This document shows positions 25,766 to 34,789 of a stretch of 64,000 nt of DNA, piece after piece. The DNA lies in the NCBI GenBank assembly GCA_017962365.1, contig JAGCVL010000005.1, positions 124,001 to 188,000 on the forward strand. The letters run 5' to 3'. The DNA comes from Candidatus Saccharimonadota bacterium (GTDB taxonomy: Bacteria > Patescibacteriota > Saccharimonadia > Saccharimonadales > Saccharimonadaceae). Under the pieces are notes generated by a model, which made no database searches, had not been told where the DNA came from, and saw only the letters and a program-made list of their open reading frames with translations. Positions within the stretch are counted from its first letter, which is position 1. Each line of letters opens with the position of its first letter. A program made the position numbers and the translations under genes.

Positions 25766-26326
25766 ATGTACGGACCAACAGATCTCAAGAAAAATACGCT
25801 TATTACGCTAGACGGCCAGCCGTACAAAGTGGTGGAATACTCGCAAAAAGTTATGGGCCGCGGTGGCTCCATCGTCAACGTTAAGGTCAAAAACCTTATC
25901 ACTGGCGCTCTTCTCCCAAAGACCTTCAAGGGTCAGGAAAAGATTGAGCCAGCCGAAGTCACGACCAGAAAGGTCCAGTATCTTTATCGTGACGACGCGA
26001 AGTTTTACTTCATGGACCCAGAGACTTTTGAACAGTACGAACTCTCTGCCGATATGGTTGGCGACGCCAAAGATTTCATGAAAGATGGCGACGAGATGGA
26101 CATCCAATTTTACAATGGTACTCCAATTAACCTCCAACTTCCAAAGAATCTCTGGCTCACCGTCACTTATACCGAGTCAGTCGTCAAAGGCGACACTACG
26201 ACTTCAGTCATGAAAGACGCCACTCTCGAAACCGGCGTCGTCGTCAAAGTCCCAGCCTTTATCAAAGAAGGCGACACTGTCTCTATCGATACGGATACTT
26301 ACGAGTATCGCGAGAGGAAGAAGTAG
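25766..26326 (+). CDS. efp: Elongation factor P
   Basis: This 186-residue protein has the three-domain EF-P layout and the C-terminal signature around GDTVSIDTDTYEYRER. EF-P relieves ribosome stalling at polyproline. The tip loop of domain I reads MGRGGS, placing Arg at position 32 where many bacteria have a modified Lys. No EarP or EpmA gene is in the window, so whether the Arg is modified is unknown. It is the fourth gene of the rpsF operon and its stop touches the start of the TlyA-like gene. Confidence 0.94.
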   Translation: MYGPTDLKKNTLITLDGQPYKVVEYSQKVMGRGGSIVNVKVKNLITGALLPKTFKGQEKIEPAEVTTRKVQYLYRDDAKFYFMDPETFEQYELSADMVGDAKDFMKDGDEMDIQFYNGTPINLQLPKNLWLTVTYTESVVKGDTTTSVMKDATLETGVVVKVPAFIKEGDTVSIDTDTYEYRERKK

Positions 26327-27037
26327 ATGAGCGGAGCGGGTGACGACCGAAGGGGGACCCCCAAAATGTTTGCGAAGCAAAATTTTGGGGGGAGAGGTCG
26401 GCAGGACCCGCCCATCCGCGGATATATTAAGATCGATAGCGCTGCGCGCGCTTTCGATTTTGATTTTAAGGGTAAGACAGTTCTTGACATCGGTTCCTCC
26501 ACTGGCGGTTTTACTGAGTATGCTTTAGATCACGGCGCAAAGAAAGTTATCGCAGTAGAGAAAGGCTCTCACCAGATGAAAGCCCCTCTCCGCTTCGATC
26601 CCCGCATCGAACTCCACGAAAAAACCGACATCTTCGACTTTACGCTAGGGGCGGGTGACGACCGAAGGGGGACCCCCAAAATGTTTGCGAAGCAAAATTT
26701 TGGGGGAAGAGGTCGGCAGGACCCGCCCTTAGACGTAATCGTCGCAGATGTCTCGTTTATTTCGTTGACGAAGGTTCTTGGGTACGCCAAAGCCAATCTA
26801 GCTAGCACCGACACGGACTTTCTCGTCATGCTGAAGCCTCAATTTGAAGCAACCCCAAGCCAGCTGCATAACGGCGTCGTCAAAAACGATACCACTCGCC
26901 GCGAGATTATTAAAGGTTTTGAATTTTGGCTTAAACAAAACGATTTCATTATTATAAAAAAACATGACAACGACTTAAAAGGCAAGACCGGCAATAGGGA
27001 AAGATTTTATTGGCTAAAGCTTGCAATTTCACATTAA
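26327..27037 (+). CDS. TlyA-like rRNA 2'-O-methyltransferase core with two in-frame palindromic inserts
   Basis: The 236-residue protein carries the TlyA/FtsJ-like methyltransferase core: VLDIGSSTGGFTEYAL (motif I), DVIVADVSFISL and MLKPQFEA. TlyA methylates ribose in 16S and 23S rRNA. The usual N-terminal S4 RNA-binding domain is absent; instead residues 2-31 are encoded by a palindromic element. Residues about 105-137, between FDFTL and LDVIVADVSF, come from a second copy. Both copies give the same peptide motif DDRRGTPKMFAKQNFGG. It starts directly after the efp stop and may be coupled to it. Activity without S4 is uncertain. Confidence 0.85.
   Translation: MSGAGDDRRGTPKMFAKQNFGGRGRQDPPIRGYIKIDSAARAFDFDFKGKTVLDIGSSTGGFTEYALDHGAKKVIAVEKGSHQMKAPLRFDPRIELHEKTDIFDFTLGAGDDRRGTPKMFAKQNFGGRGRQDPPLDVIVADVSFISLTKVLGYAKANLASTDTDFLVMLKPQFEATPSQLHNGVVKNDTTRREIIKGFEFWLKQNDFIIIKKHDNDLKGKTGNRERFYWLKLAISH
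26331..26419 (+). repeat. Palindromic element family B, copy at the start of the TlyA-like gene
   Basis: Ends CGGGTGACGACC and GGTCGGCAGGACCCG enclose a hairpin CCCCCAAAAT/ATTTTGGGGG around TTTGCGAAGCAA. Outer arms GCGGAGC and GCCCATCCGC are complementary apart from a three-base gap. Confidence 0.85.
26642..26736 (+). repeat. Palindromic element family B, second copy in the TlyA-like gene
   Basis: The core is nearly identical to the first copy 220 bases upstream, but the outer arms ACGCTAGGGGCGGGT and ACCCGCCCTTAGACGT differ and pair with each other. Confidence 0.87.
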
Positions 27038-27055
27038 AACGCTTATAATTAAACC

Positions 27056-28102
27056 ATGAACTTATTACATGGCGTGGGCGACTTCTTTTCGTTAGACGTT
27101 GGTACCAATTCGATGCGCATCGTCCAGCTTTCTGGTGATGCAAAACGCGGTTGGTCTTTGCAAAAATACGCCTATGTTCCAATTACTGCCCAGCTTACGA
27201 GTGACAATTCCGACCTCGGTCGCAAACGTTTCGGCGAAGCCATCATGGGCGCCGTGAGCCAAGCTGGCATCAAGACCAAAAACGTCGCCGTTGGCTTACC
27301 CGCCAGTAAGACTTTTACTTCCATCGTCGAGACAGATACTCTCCCTCCAAACGAGCTCGCCAAGACTTTTAAATACGAAATCGATAAATATGTCCCAATG
27401 CCCATGAGTGAGGCGAAGGCTGACTACGTCATTATCGGCCCAAGCCCCAACGATCCGGCCAGGACTGAGATTCTGGTATCATCAGTCTCAAAAGAATATG
27501 CCGAGACTACCATGGAAACCGTCGAACGTGCAGGTCTCAACATCGTCGCTATGGAGCCAGAGCCACTTGCTATGGCGCGCAGTCTCACTACGCCCGGAGC
27601 CATGGACGCCAACATGATAGTTGATTTTGGTGAAAAATCCACCGACATAGTCGTTGTCTACAAAGGCATGCCACGGCTAGTTCGTTCCATTCCTGGTGGT
27701 TTTGAAAACTTAGTCCAGACTTTGGCCAACGGCCTCAATGTTCGCACCGACCAATCCCGTGATTATATTCTCAAGTTTGGCTTGACCGAAGACAAAGTCG
27801 AAGGGCAAGTGTTTAAAGTCTTAAGTCGTCCACTCGAGATGTACGTCCAAGAGTTCACCAAATCCGTCCGTTTCTTCCAAACCAAATATCTAAACGGCAA
27901 AGTTGGCGGCATTATCTTGTCTGGTTACGCCAGTATGATTCCACTATTCTCAGAATATATCGAAGCTAAGACTAATATCCCCACCATGAATGGCAATCCA
28001 TGGCAATTTGTCCGCACTACGCCAGCCGAGCAACGTATCCTCGCGCCAGTCGCTTCAGAATTTGCTGTCGCGATAGGCTTATCAGAAAGGAGCAATGACT
28101 AA
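27056..28102 (+). CDS. pilM: Type IV pilus assembly protein PilM
   Basis: This 348-residue protein is an actin-like ATPase of the PilM family: SLDVGTNSMRIVQL near residue 13, the MIVDFGEKSTDIVV phosphate-binding block near residue 183 and ILSGYASMIP near residue 285. PilM sits on the cytoplasmic side and links the PilN/PilO complex to the pilus motors. TATAAT lies six bases before the ATG, and pilN overlaps its stop, so it opens the pilus operon. Confidence 0.93.
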   Translation: MNLLHGVGDFFSLDVGTNSMRIVQLSGDAKRGWSLQKYAYVPITAQLTSDNSDLGRKRFGEAIMGAVSQAGIKTKNVAVGLPASKTFTSIVETDTLPPNELAKTFKYEIDKYVPMPMSEAKADYVIIGPSPNDPARTEILVSSVSKEYAETTMETVERAGLNIVAMEPEPLAMARSLTTPGAMDANMIVDFGEKSTDIVVVYKGMPRLVRSIPGGFENLVQTLANGLNVRTDQSRDYILKFGLTEDKVEGQVFKVLSRPLEMYVQEFTKSVRFFQTKYLNGKVGGIILSGYASMIPLFSEYIEAKTNIPTMNGNPWQFVRTTPAEQRILAPVASEFAVAIGLSERSND

Positions 28103-29361
28103 TGTCTAAAGAAATCAAGCTCCCATCCGGTAGTGAAGCCAAGGCGAAATTCAGCGGATTGATTTACAAAATGCGTCCTGCTCATGTAGAAATCAACCTT
28201 GTCCCAGAAATCAAAGACGATGCCATCAAGGCCATCAAACTCCGCAATCTTACCTTCTTCATTTGTATTATTATTGCATCGGCCAGCATTGCGGTCACGG
28301 CAATTTTTGCCTCCATCGCCGCCGGTCAGCAAGCTATCGCTGACAGCAAAAACAAGACCATCACTACCTTATCAAACAAGCTCTTCAGCTACACCGATCT
28401 AAACAATTTCCTCACTATCAAAGACCAACTCAGCAACCTCTCCGAGATTTCTAGCAACAAGACTTTGCTTTCACGTTCTTTCAACTTCCTCTCCGCTATC
28501 ATTCCGACTGGCGCCGACACGATTACGGTCTCAGCCCTTACGATCAATCTCGCCAACGACACTCCCACGATTCAATTCGACGCCCAGGCCAATTCTGGCC
28601 AGCCACCCTACATCGACTATGCCGTTCTTGAATCTTTCAAAAAAAGCATGCAATATTTACGCTATGATTACGGCAACTATGTTGATCGCTACGGCAATAC
28701 TATCCCGGCATATTGTATGATTGAACATGGCCTAGACGGCGCGACTCTTTCCGATTCGTCAAAAGGTGTCTATGCTTACTGGCTAATCAATGGCGAAGGA
28801 TGTAATCCAGCCGCAAAGCAAGATGGCACCACGGAGCAAGATGATGAAGTTGCAGCCTACGAGACCGAGACCTATGACGGTCAGATGGTCGTTCGCATTT
28901 GGCGCACACCACAATTTGATACTTGGTACAGCGACACTAAACCAGAAAATGAAAACACGCCTTATATCGACCTTTCCGGCAACATCTCCGGAGTCGCCCA
29001 CTTTGAAAGTAGATGTACTACCTACATAGGTACTAAAAATAGCACCACTGGCGAAATAGAATGGACACCAGAAAATAATTCCTGTTTGCTCGTCCCAGGC
29101 GAAGACGGCCTCAAGATTTCCGGCTCTTCCAACGGACGTGGTGGCGACGGGGAATTAGTCCTTCGCTTCTCGGCTACGCTCGCTATTAACCCGGAGTTCT
29201 TCAAGTTTACCAATCCACATATGGTAGCTGTCGGTCCTAGTGGTCGTTACAATGTGACAGACTCTTACGTCCAAATTCAAAATATCTTTGGTGCGCCAGC
29301 CAGCGATTGTGCTGAGGGTGATACCGCCTGCAAGAACGCAGAAGGAGGTAACAATGGCTAA
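28102..29361 (+). CDS. pilN: PilN-like pilus assembly protein with extended periplasmic domain
   Basis: The 419-residue protein has the PilN N terminus (IEINLVPEI-like VEINLVPEIKD) followed by one membrane helix at about 50-75 and a coiled region. It is about twice as long as usual PilN; the excess (about residues 170-400) is an extracytoplasmic domain with four or more cysteines. It overlaps pilM by one base and pilO by eight. I infer a role in anchoring the PilM-N-O inner complex from the N terminus and operon position. Confidence 0.82.
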   Translation: MSKEIKLPSGSEAKAKFSGLIYKMRPAHVEINLVPEIKDDAIKAIKLRNLTFFICIIIASASIAVTAIFASIAAGQQAIADSKNKTITTLSNKLFSYTDLNNFLTIKDQLSNLSEISSNKTLLSRSFNFLSAIIPTGADTITVSALTINLANDTPTIQFDAQANSGQPPYIDYAVLESFKKSMQYLRYDYGNYVDRYGNTIPAYCMIEHGLDGATLSDSSKGVYAYWLINGEGCNPAAKQDGTTEQDDEVAAYETETYDGQMVVRIWRTPQFDTWYSDTKPENENTPYIDLSGNISGVAHFESRCTTYIGTKNSTTGEIEWTPENNSCLLVPGEDGLKISGSSNGRGGDGELVLRFSATLAINPEFFKFTNPHMVAVGPSGRYNVTDSYVQIQNIFGAPASDCAEGDTACKNAEGGNNG

Positions 29362-30232
29362 AGAAACCGCCATCAGCAAACGCGCAAAAATATCTCAAGC
29401 TCAGCAATATGTGCTCCTAGCAGTGCTAGGTACGGCATTTTTGCTTGGCGCCGCGATAGTTCTGATTGGTCACTTCCAGCAAGTGATTGCCTTCAACTCT
29501 AAAGTAATTTCCGAAGAAGATGCCTCAATCAAAAAATATTCCGACGTTATCAAGGGTATCGGTGTTTGCAAAAAACCAAGTGGCGATGTCTATACCGACG
29601 AAGAACTGAAAAAATGCGTACCAGACGCCATCGAAGTTTCTTCCATCCCCGGCACTTTGCGCGCCAATATTATTAATAATATGGCAAAAAACGAAGCCTT
29701 AAACTCCGTACCAAAAGAAGCAGACTCGGCATGCATTAATCCATCCACTGGCAAAAATTATACTTATGAAGAAATGAACGAGCTATACAACAAAGCCGAA
29801 AACAGTGAACAACTTTCGGCTGCCAGCACTTTGATTCAAAGTTGCTCCGCTTTGCGTATTATCCCAGACGCTCTCCCAGCCTCCAAAAACGAAGAGGCTT
29901 TACTCTCCAGTCTTAATAAGATTTTCATTATCTCAAAACTCGAGCCAGAAAGCCTCCGCCCGAGCGACAGCACCGGCAACGCTTCATTTGGTACCAACCT
30001 CGGCACCATCGGCGTGCGTCTGTCCATCCCAGAAAACACCGACACTGCCACCACCGTCAAAGTCATAGACAACATCGAACGTTCCATCCGCGAATTCAAC
30101 ATCACTCGCGCCAGCATCGAATGGAGCGAAAACAACACTCTCGACATCCAGGCTCAAGCCAACGCTTATTACATCAATAAGTCATCAATTTCTGAAGTCA
30201 TAAAAACTCTCAAACCAGGAGACCAAAAATGA
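29354..30232 (+). CDS. PilO-like pilus assembly protein
   Basis: This 292-residue protein has one membrane helix at about residues 22-45, a coiled stretch, a cysteine-containing middle and a C-terminal ferredoxin-like segment, the layout of PilO. Sequence identity to known PilO is not obvious; the assignment rests on order and topology. ATG 29354 has GGAGG six bases upstream. It overlaps the next small gene by four bases. Confidence 0.7.
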   Translation: MAKETAISKRAKISQAQQYVLLAVLGTAFLLGAAIVLIGHFQQVIAFNSKVISEEDASIKKYSDVIKGIGVCKKPSGDVYTDEELKKCVPDAIEVSSIPGTLRANIINNMAKNEALNSVPKEADSACINPSTGKNYTYEEMNELYNKAENSEQLSAASTLIQSCSALRIIPDALPASKNEEALLSSLNKIFIISKLEPESLRPSDSTGNASFGTNLGTIGVRLSIPENTDTATTVKVIDNIERSIREFNITRASIEWSENNTLDIQAQANAYYINKSSISEVIKTLKPGDQK

Positions 30233-30585
30233 AAAAAGACCTCTTGACCACCATCGTAGCCGCCGTTATCGGGCTAATCGTAGCTTACGCCCTCATTGGA
30301 GTTTTTATTCCTGAAATCAAAAGCGTCAGCTTCAAGACTCTAAGCTCAAACACTACTTACAATATCGTAGACCCAAATCCCGAAGTTTTCAATTACCGCG
30401 CTATCAACCCGACCGTAGAAGTATACGTCGGTCAATGTAAAGAATACAATGCCGCTGGCGAATGCGTCAGTGAAGTCACATTAGAAGAAGAGCAAGAGCA
30501 AAACCCAGACGAAAACTCCGAAAACACTCCAGAGCCTTCACCAGAAACCCCAGACCAGGAGACCGAAAATGGCACAACTAACTAA
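30229..30585 (+). CDS. Small membrane-anchored protein in pilus operon
   Basis: This 118-residue protein has one N-terminal membrane helix (residues about 7-29), a short domain with two cysteines, and a C-terminal tail of about 35 residues very rich in Glu, Pro and Asn. It takes the place of PilP in pilMNOP operons but I see no PilP homology; cells with one membrane do not need PilP. It overlaps the pilO-like and pilB genes and must be co-expressed. Confidence 0.6.
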   Translation: MKKDLLTTIVAAVIGLIVAYALIGVFIPEIKSVSFKTLSSNTTYNIVDPNPEVFNYRAINPTVEVYVGQCKEYNAAGECVSEVTLEEEQEQNPDENSENTPEPSPETPDQETENGTTN

Positions 30586-32332
30586 GGCTGCCGAGGAGCG
30601 GATTATCCGCTTGCTGGTTCTCGAGGGTCTTGCTGACGGCAAGGCCATTGCCGACTATTTAGCATCACGTGACCCAGCGTCTAAAACTTCATCGCTCACC
30701 GAGTTAATCGACCGCAAATTTATCAACGAAGACATGGTTGCTCGCGCCACAGCTATGATTATTGGCGTCCCCTATGTCGAACTAAAAAACATTACCATCG
30801 ACCAAGACATTCTCTCGATTATTCCTCAAGAAGCACAGGTTAGAGTCCTAGCTATCCCACTTGGTGAAAAAGACGGCCTACTAAATGTCGCCATGGCCGA
30901 TGTTACCAATGTCCAGGCTACCGACTATTTGTCAAATCTCTTAAATCGCCCGATTCGAGTTTGGATGTCGTCTGAGCACGGCATCCGCGAAATGATTGAA
31001 AAAAATCACGGCGACTTTTCTGGTATCTCGGAGGCTGTACAGGAAGGGAAGACCGAGGCTGCCGAAGACCAGACCAAGGCCAAAACCATAGTCCAGGATT
31101 CACCAATTTCTAAAGCATTAAACACGATTTTAAGCTATGCCGTCAAGACTAAGGCTTCAGATATTCATATCGAGCCGCTCTAAGATTCTCTCATCATTCG
31201 TTGTCGTATCGATGGTGTACTTCGCCGCATTATGGAGCTTCCAAAAGCTATCGCTCCAGCTTTAGTCTCGCGCGTCAAGATTCTAAGCAACCTCAAAATC
31301 GACGAGCATCGTATCCCGCAAGATGGTCAATTTGCCGTTTCCGTCGAAGGCAAAGAGGTCGACCTCCGTATTGCTATCTCGCCAGTCACTTGGGGTGAGC
31401 AAGTTATCATCCGTCTTTTGGATAAGACCGGTGTGAGTATGGATATCGAAAAAATGGGTATCACTGGGCGCGCACTTCGTTCCATTACAGCGGGCATTGA
31501 GCGGCCAAACGGCATGATTTTGACCTCTGGTCCGACCGGCTCTGGTAAATCTACCACCTTGTATGCCTTAATTCAAAAAATCAAATCCGAAGAAATCAAC
31601 ATCGTAACTCTAGAAGACCCAGTCGAGTACAAGATGGCTGGCATTAATCAAATCCAAGTCAATGTTGACGCTGGTCTTACTTTTGCATCTGGGCTCCGTA
31701 GCATTCTCCGCCAAGACCCTGACGTAGTCATGGTGGGTGAGATTCGTGACTCCGAGACTGCTTCGCTTGCCGTCCAGGCAGCGCTTACTGGCCATCTCGT
31801 CTTTAGTACTCTCCATACCAACTCCGCCGCCGGTATTTTGCCACGTCTCCTCGATATGGGCATCGAGCCATTCCTGCTCGCCTCCACTTTAAACGTCGTT
31901 ATTGGTCAGCGCCTAGTCCGTCGTGTCACCGAAAAACGCGAGCTTTATAAATCTTCCGACATTGAGACAAAAGGCATTAATGGTATCATCGGTGACATCT
32001 TGCCGCAAACCGACGCTGATGTTGCTAAAGTCAGCGAAGATTTAGGTTATCCAGGGCTCCCAGTTAGAAGTGACGAATATTATATGCTAGCTAAAGGTAT
32101 TAATACCAAAGAAACCCCCGGTGGTTACAAAGGTCGCGCCGGTCTTTACGAGACTATCGATGTAGACGAAGATATTCAAAAGCTTATTGTCTCCCGCGCC
32201 ACTTCTGCCGAAATTATGCGCCTTGCTCGTGAAAAGGGAACCATCACCATGCGTCAGGATGGTATGCTCAAAGTTCTTTCCGGTATTACAACTATGTCGG
32301 AAGTTAATCGTGTGGCGAGTGATTTAACATAA
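30569..32332 (+). pseudogene. pilB: PilB pilus extension ATPase interrupted by an in-frame TAA
   Basis: Read through, this would be a normal 587-residue PilB: N-terminal domain, GPTGSGKST Walker A near residue 322, Asp box and Walker B (RQDPDVVMVGEIRD), His box and C-terminal domain. Codon 205 (31181-31183) is TAA in the conserved sequence IHIEPL-x-DSLIIRCRIDG, where a Glu codon is expected; GAA to TAA needs one change. Both sides keep the same frame and show no other damage, so the change is recent or is a sequence error. The next in-frame ATG (31232) has no ribosome site. The zinc-binding cysteines of typical PilB are absent. Confidence 0.88.
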
Positions 32333-32361
32333 AAGCATAAAAGGTATGATATAATAAAATC

Positions 32362-33435
32362 ATGGAACAAAAATCAACCATAAAAATTGAGACCCTGCTC
32401 GAGGAATGTATCCGTCGCAATGCGTCAGATCTCCATCTCCAGTATGGTTTACCACCGGTTCTTCGTGTGGATGGCACTTTGTTCCCGATTAGCACCGCTC
32501 CAAAGCTGGACAGCGAAATGCTAAAATCCCTGATTTTTTCCACCCTTGACGAAGACCAGCAAAAGATTTTTTTGAAAGATAAAGAGTATGATTATTCATT
32601 CGCGTTTGGCGATATTGCCCGCTTCCGCGTCAATGCTTTTCATGAACGTGGCAAAATGGCCGCCGCTTTCCGTCTCATCCCGAATGCTATCGCTCCGATA
32701 GAAGATTTAGGCTTGCCAAGTGTCGTCTCGTCATTTGCAGACTTTGCTCGTGGATTAGTGCTCGTCACTGGTCCGACCGGCTCCGGTAAATCCACCACTC
32801 TTGCTGCGCTTATCGACAAAATTAATCGTGAGAAAAATAAGCACATCATCACCATCGAGGACCCGATTGAATTCACACATAGGTCGATTCACTCAGTCGT
32901 TGTTCAGCGCGAAGTCCACTACGACACGTTCAGCTTCGCCGCTGCACTCCGTAGCGTTCTCCGTGAAGACCCAGATGTTGTCCTTATTGGTGAGATGCGA
33001 GACCTCGAGACTATCCAGGCAGCCATCACCATTGCTGAGACTGGGCACCTTGTCTTTGCATCGCTCCATACTAACTCCGCTGCCCAGTCTATTGACCGTA
33101 TGGTAGATGTATTCCCAGCGCACCAGCAGCCGCAAATTCGCACTCAACTTGCCAATATGCTTCAAGCGATTTGTTCTCAGCGACTTATCCCAGCCAATAG
33201 CGGCGGCCGTGTTGCCGCTGCGGAGATTATGATTGCTAATACCGGCATTCGTTCACTCATCCGTGAAGGTAAAACTCATCAGATTGATACAGCTATTCAG
33301 ACCGGCGGCGAGCAAGGCATGCAGACTATGGACCGCACCTTGGCAAAGCTTGTCCAGAGTGGTACTATTACATACGAGTCCGCCCGCGAATACGCTGTAG
33401 ATCCAAACGAATTAGATAGGTTAGTAGCAGGATAA
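32362..33435 (+). CDS. pilT: Pilus retraction ATPase PilT
   Basis: This 357-residue ATPase powers pilus retraction. Walker A is GPTGSGKSTT near residue 138, with the Asp box TIEDPIEF, Walker B LREDPDVVLIGEMRD and the His box ETGHLVFASLHTNSA. The AIRNLIRE-like element appears as GIRSLIREGKTHQ near residue 293, diagnostic for PilT over PilB. TGATATAAT lies six bases before the ATG, so it is transcribed as a leaderless mRNA independent of pilB. Confidence 0.95.
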   Translation: MEQKSTIKIETLLEECIRRNASDLHLQYGLPPVLRVDGTLFPISTAPKLDSEMLKSLIFSTLDEDQQKIFLKDKEYDYSFAFGDIARFRVNAFHERGKMAAAFRLIPNAIAPIEDLGLPSVVSSFADFARGLVLVTGPTGSGKSTTLAALIDKINREKNKHIITIEDPIEFTHRSIHSVVVQREVHYDTFSFAAALRSVLREDPDVVLIGEMRDLETIQAAITIAETGHLVFASLHTNSAAQSIDRMVDVFPAHQQPQIRTQLANMLQAICSQRLIPANSGGRVAAAEIMIANTGIRSLIREGKTHQIDTAIQTGGEQGMQTMDRTLAKLVQSGTITYESAREYAVDPNELDRLVAG

Positions 33436-33440
33436 AAAAT

Positions 33441-34646
33441 ATGAAAAGATTTAGATATAAAGCAAAAGAAAAATCCACCGGTAAGCCAGTAAAAGGCGTC
33501 ATCCAAGCCGAAAGCGAACGTAGCGCCGGGCAAATTTTGGTGGAGCAGGGTTACATTCCCGAATCAGTCAAAGAAGATGGCGTCGGCCTTTTTGGCGTAC
33601 GCGGACGCGTTGCTACTAAAAGTCGCATCATGTTTACTCGTCAGTTATCTATCCTTATCGGTGCTGGTCTCCCTCTCGTGACTAGCCTCCGCACCGTGGT
33701 AGATCAGACTGAAGACAAAGCCATGCGCAGCGTCGGCGAAGATATCATCGCTAGCGTCGAGTCTGGTAATCCACTTTATGAATCTTTCGCGGCTCATCCA
33801 GATGTCTTTGATAATGTCTATGTCTCACTCATTCAGGCTGGTGAAGCTTCCGGTACTCTCGACAATGCCTTGAAGCGTCTCGCCGATCAGGAAGAAAAAG
33901 ACGCCGCCATGCTTTCCAAAATCAAAGGCGCCCTCGTCTACCCAGCAATCATTCTCGTAGTCATCATCGCCGTGCTTGCTTTCATGATGATTATGGTCGT
34001 ACCAGAGGTCCAAAAGCTCTATGCCGATATGGGGGAAGAGTTGCCAGGCCTAACTCAGGCTCTAGTCAACCTTACCGACTTCTTTGCTGATTTCTGGTGG
34101 CTTGTCGCGATTGTGCTTGGCGCTACTGTTGGTGGGCTCTACTACTTCATCAAAAAGACCCCAGGTGGCCGCAAGGTTATGGATAGCATCAAGATTCACG
34201 CACCACTCTTTGGTGGTCTCTTCCGCAAGCTCTATGTTTCACGCTTTGCGCGTACTTCCGAGATGTTGCTTGCTACTGGTGTACCAATGCTAGAATCAGT
34301 CAAGATTGCTATCGCCTCTACGAGCAATACTATCATCGAAGGGGAATACACCAAGTGTCTAGATGTTATCAAAAGTGGTAAACCTCTCTCTGAGGCACTT
34401 ACTGATGTCAATTATATGCTACCGCTAGTCCCGCAGATGGCTTCCATCGGCGAGCAGTCCGGTAAGATTGATGAAATGCTCGGCCGCGCTGCTGGCGTTT
34501 ACGAAGAAGAGCTTGACAACCAAATCAATAACATCTCCACCATGATCGAACCAATCCTCATGGTCGCTATGGCTGGCGTCATCGGCATCGTTGTCGGTGG
34601 TACCTTGCTCCCGATTTACTCACTAGTGAATACGGTAGCCAGCTAA
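33441..34646 (+). CDS. pilC: Type IV pilus inner-membrane platform protein PilC
   Basis: This 401-residue protein has two copies of the GspF domain and three membrane helices (about residues 168-190, 220-240 and 370-392). Signature stretches are FTRQLSILIGAGLPLV near residue 57 and the second-copy YVSRFARTSEMLLATGVPMLESV near residue 265. It forms the platform on which PilB and PilT act. It follows pilT by five bases. Confidence 0.95.
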   Translation: MKRFRYKAKEKSTGKPVKGVIQAESERSAGQILVEQGYIPESVKEDGVGLFGVRGRVATKSRIMFTRQLSILIGAGLPLVTSLRTVVDQTEDKAMRSVGEDIIASVESGNPLYESFAAHPDVFDNVYVSLIQAGEASGTLDNALKRLADQEEKDAAMLSKIKGALVYPAIILVVIIAVLAFMMIMVVPEVQKLYADMGEELPGLTQALVNLTDFFADFWWLVAIVLGATVGGLYYFIKKTPGGRKVMDSIKIHAPLFGGLFRKLYVSRFARTSEMLLATGVPMLESVKIAIASTSNTIIEGEYTKCLDVIKSGKPLSEALTDVNYMLPLVPQMASIGEQSGKIDEMLGRAAGVYEEELDNQINNISTMIEPILMVAMAGVIGIVVGGTLLPIYSLVNTVAS

Positions 34647-34668
34647 TCTATCGGTACTTAATCTCCAT

Positions 34669-34700
34669 AGCACCATATATTATATATAATATATGGTGCT
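34669..34700. repeat. Perfect 32-base palindrome after pilC
   Basis: AGCACCATATATTATA is followed directly by its exact reverse complement. It has no T-run, so it is not a standard terminator; it could be an AT-rich cruciform, an operator or an RNA-stabilising end. Confidence 0.8.
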
Positions 34701-34745
34701 GTTGTAGTATCAAGGCGGTCTTCACTATTCGCTTTAAGACCCATC

Positions 34746-34773
34746 AAAAATGTCCCCATTCGGGGACATTTTT
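34746..34773. terminator. Bidirectional terminator between pilC and pilin
   Basis: AAAAATGTCCCC paired with GGGGACATTTTT around ATTC gives a strong stem with A-run and T-run on either side. Confidence 0.9.
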
Positions 34774-34789
34774 GTGGGGGCTATCAATT

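Noticed and set aside
31181-31183. Stop-codon recoding (TAA as sense) in pilB
   Set aside because: TAA ends many genes here (for example ftsA, argS and metK-neighbour genes use normal stops) and the recoding known in CPR bacteria concerns TGA. A point mutation or sequence error is simpler.
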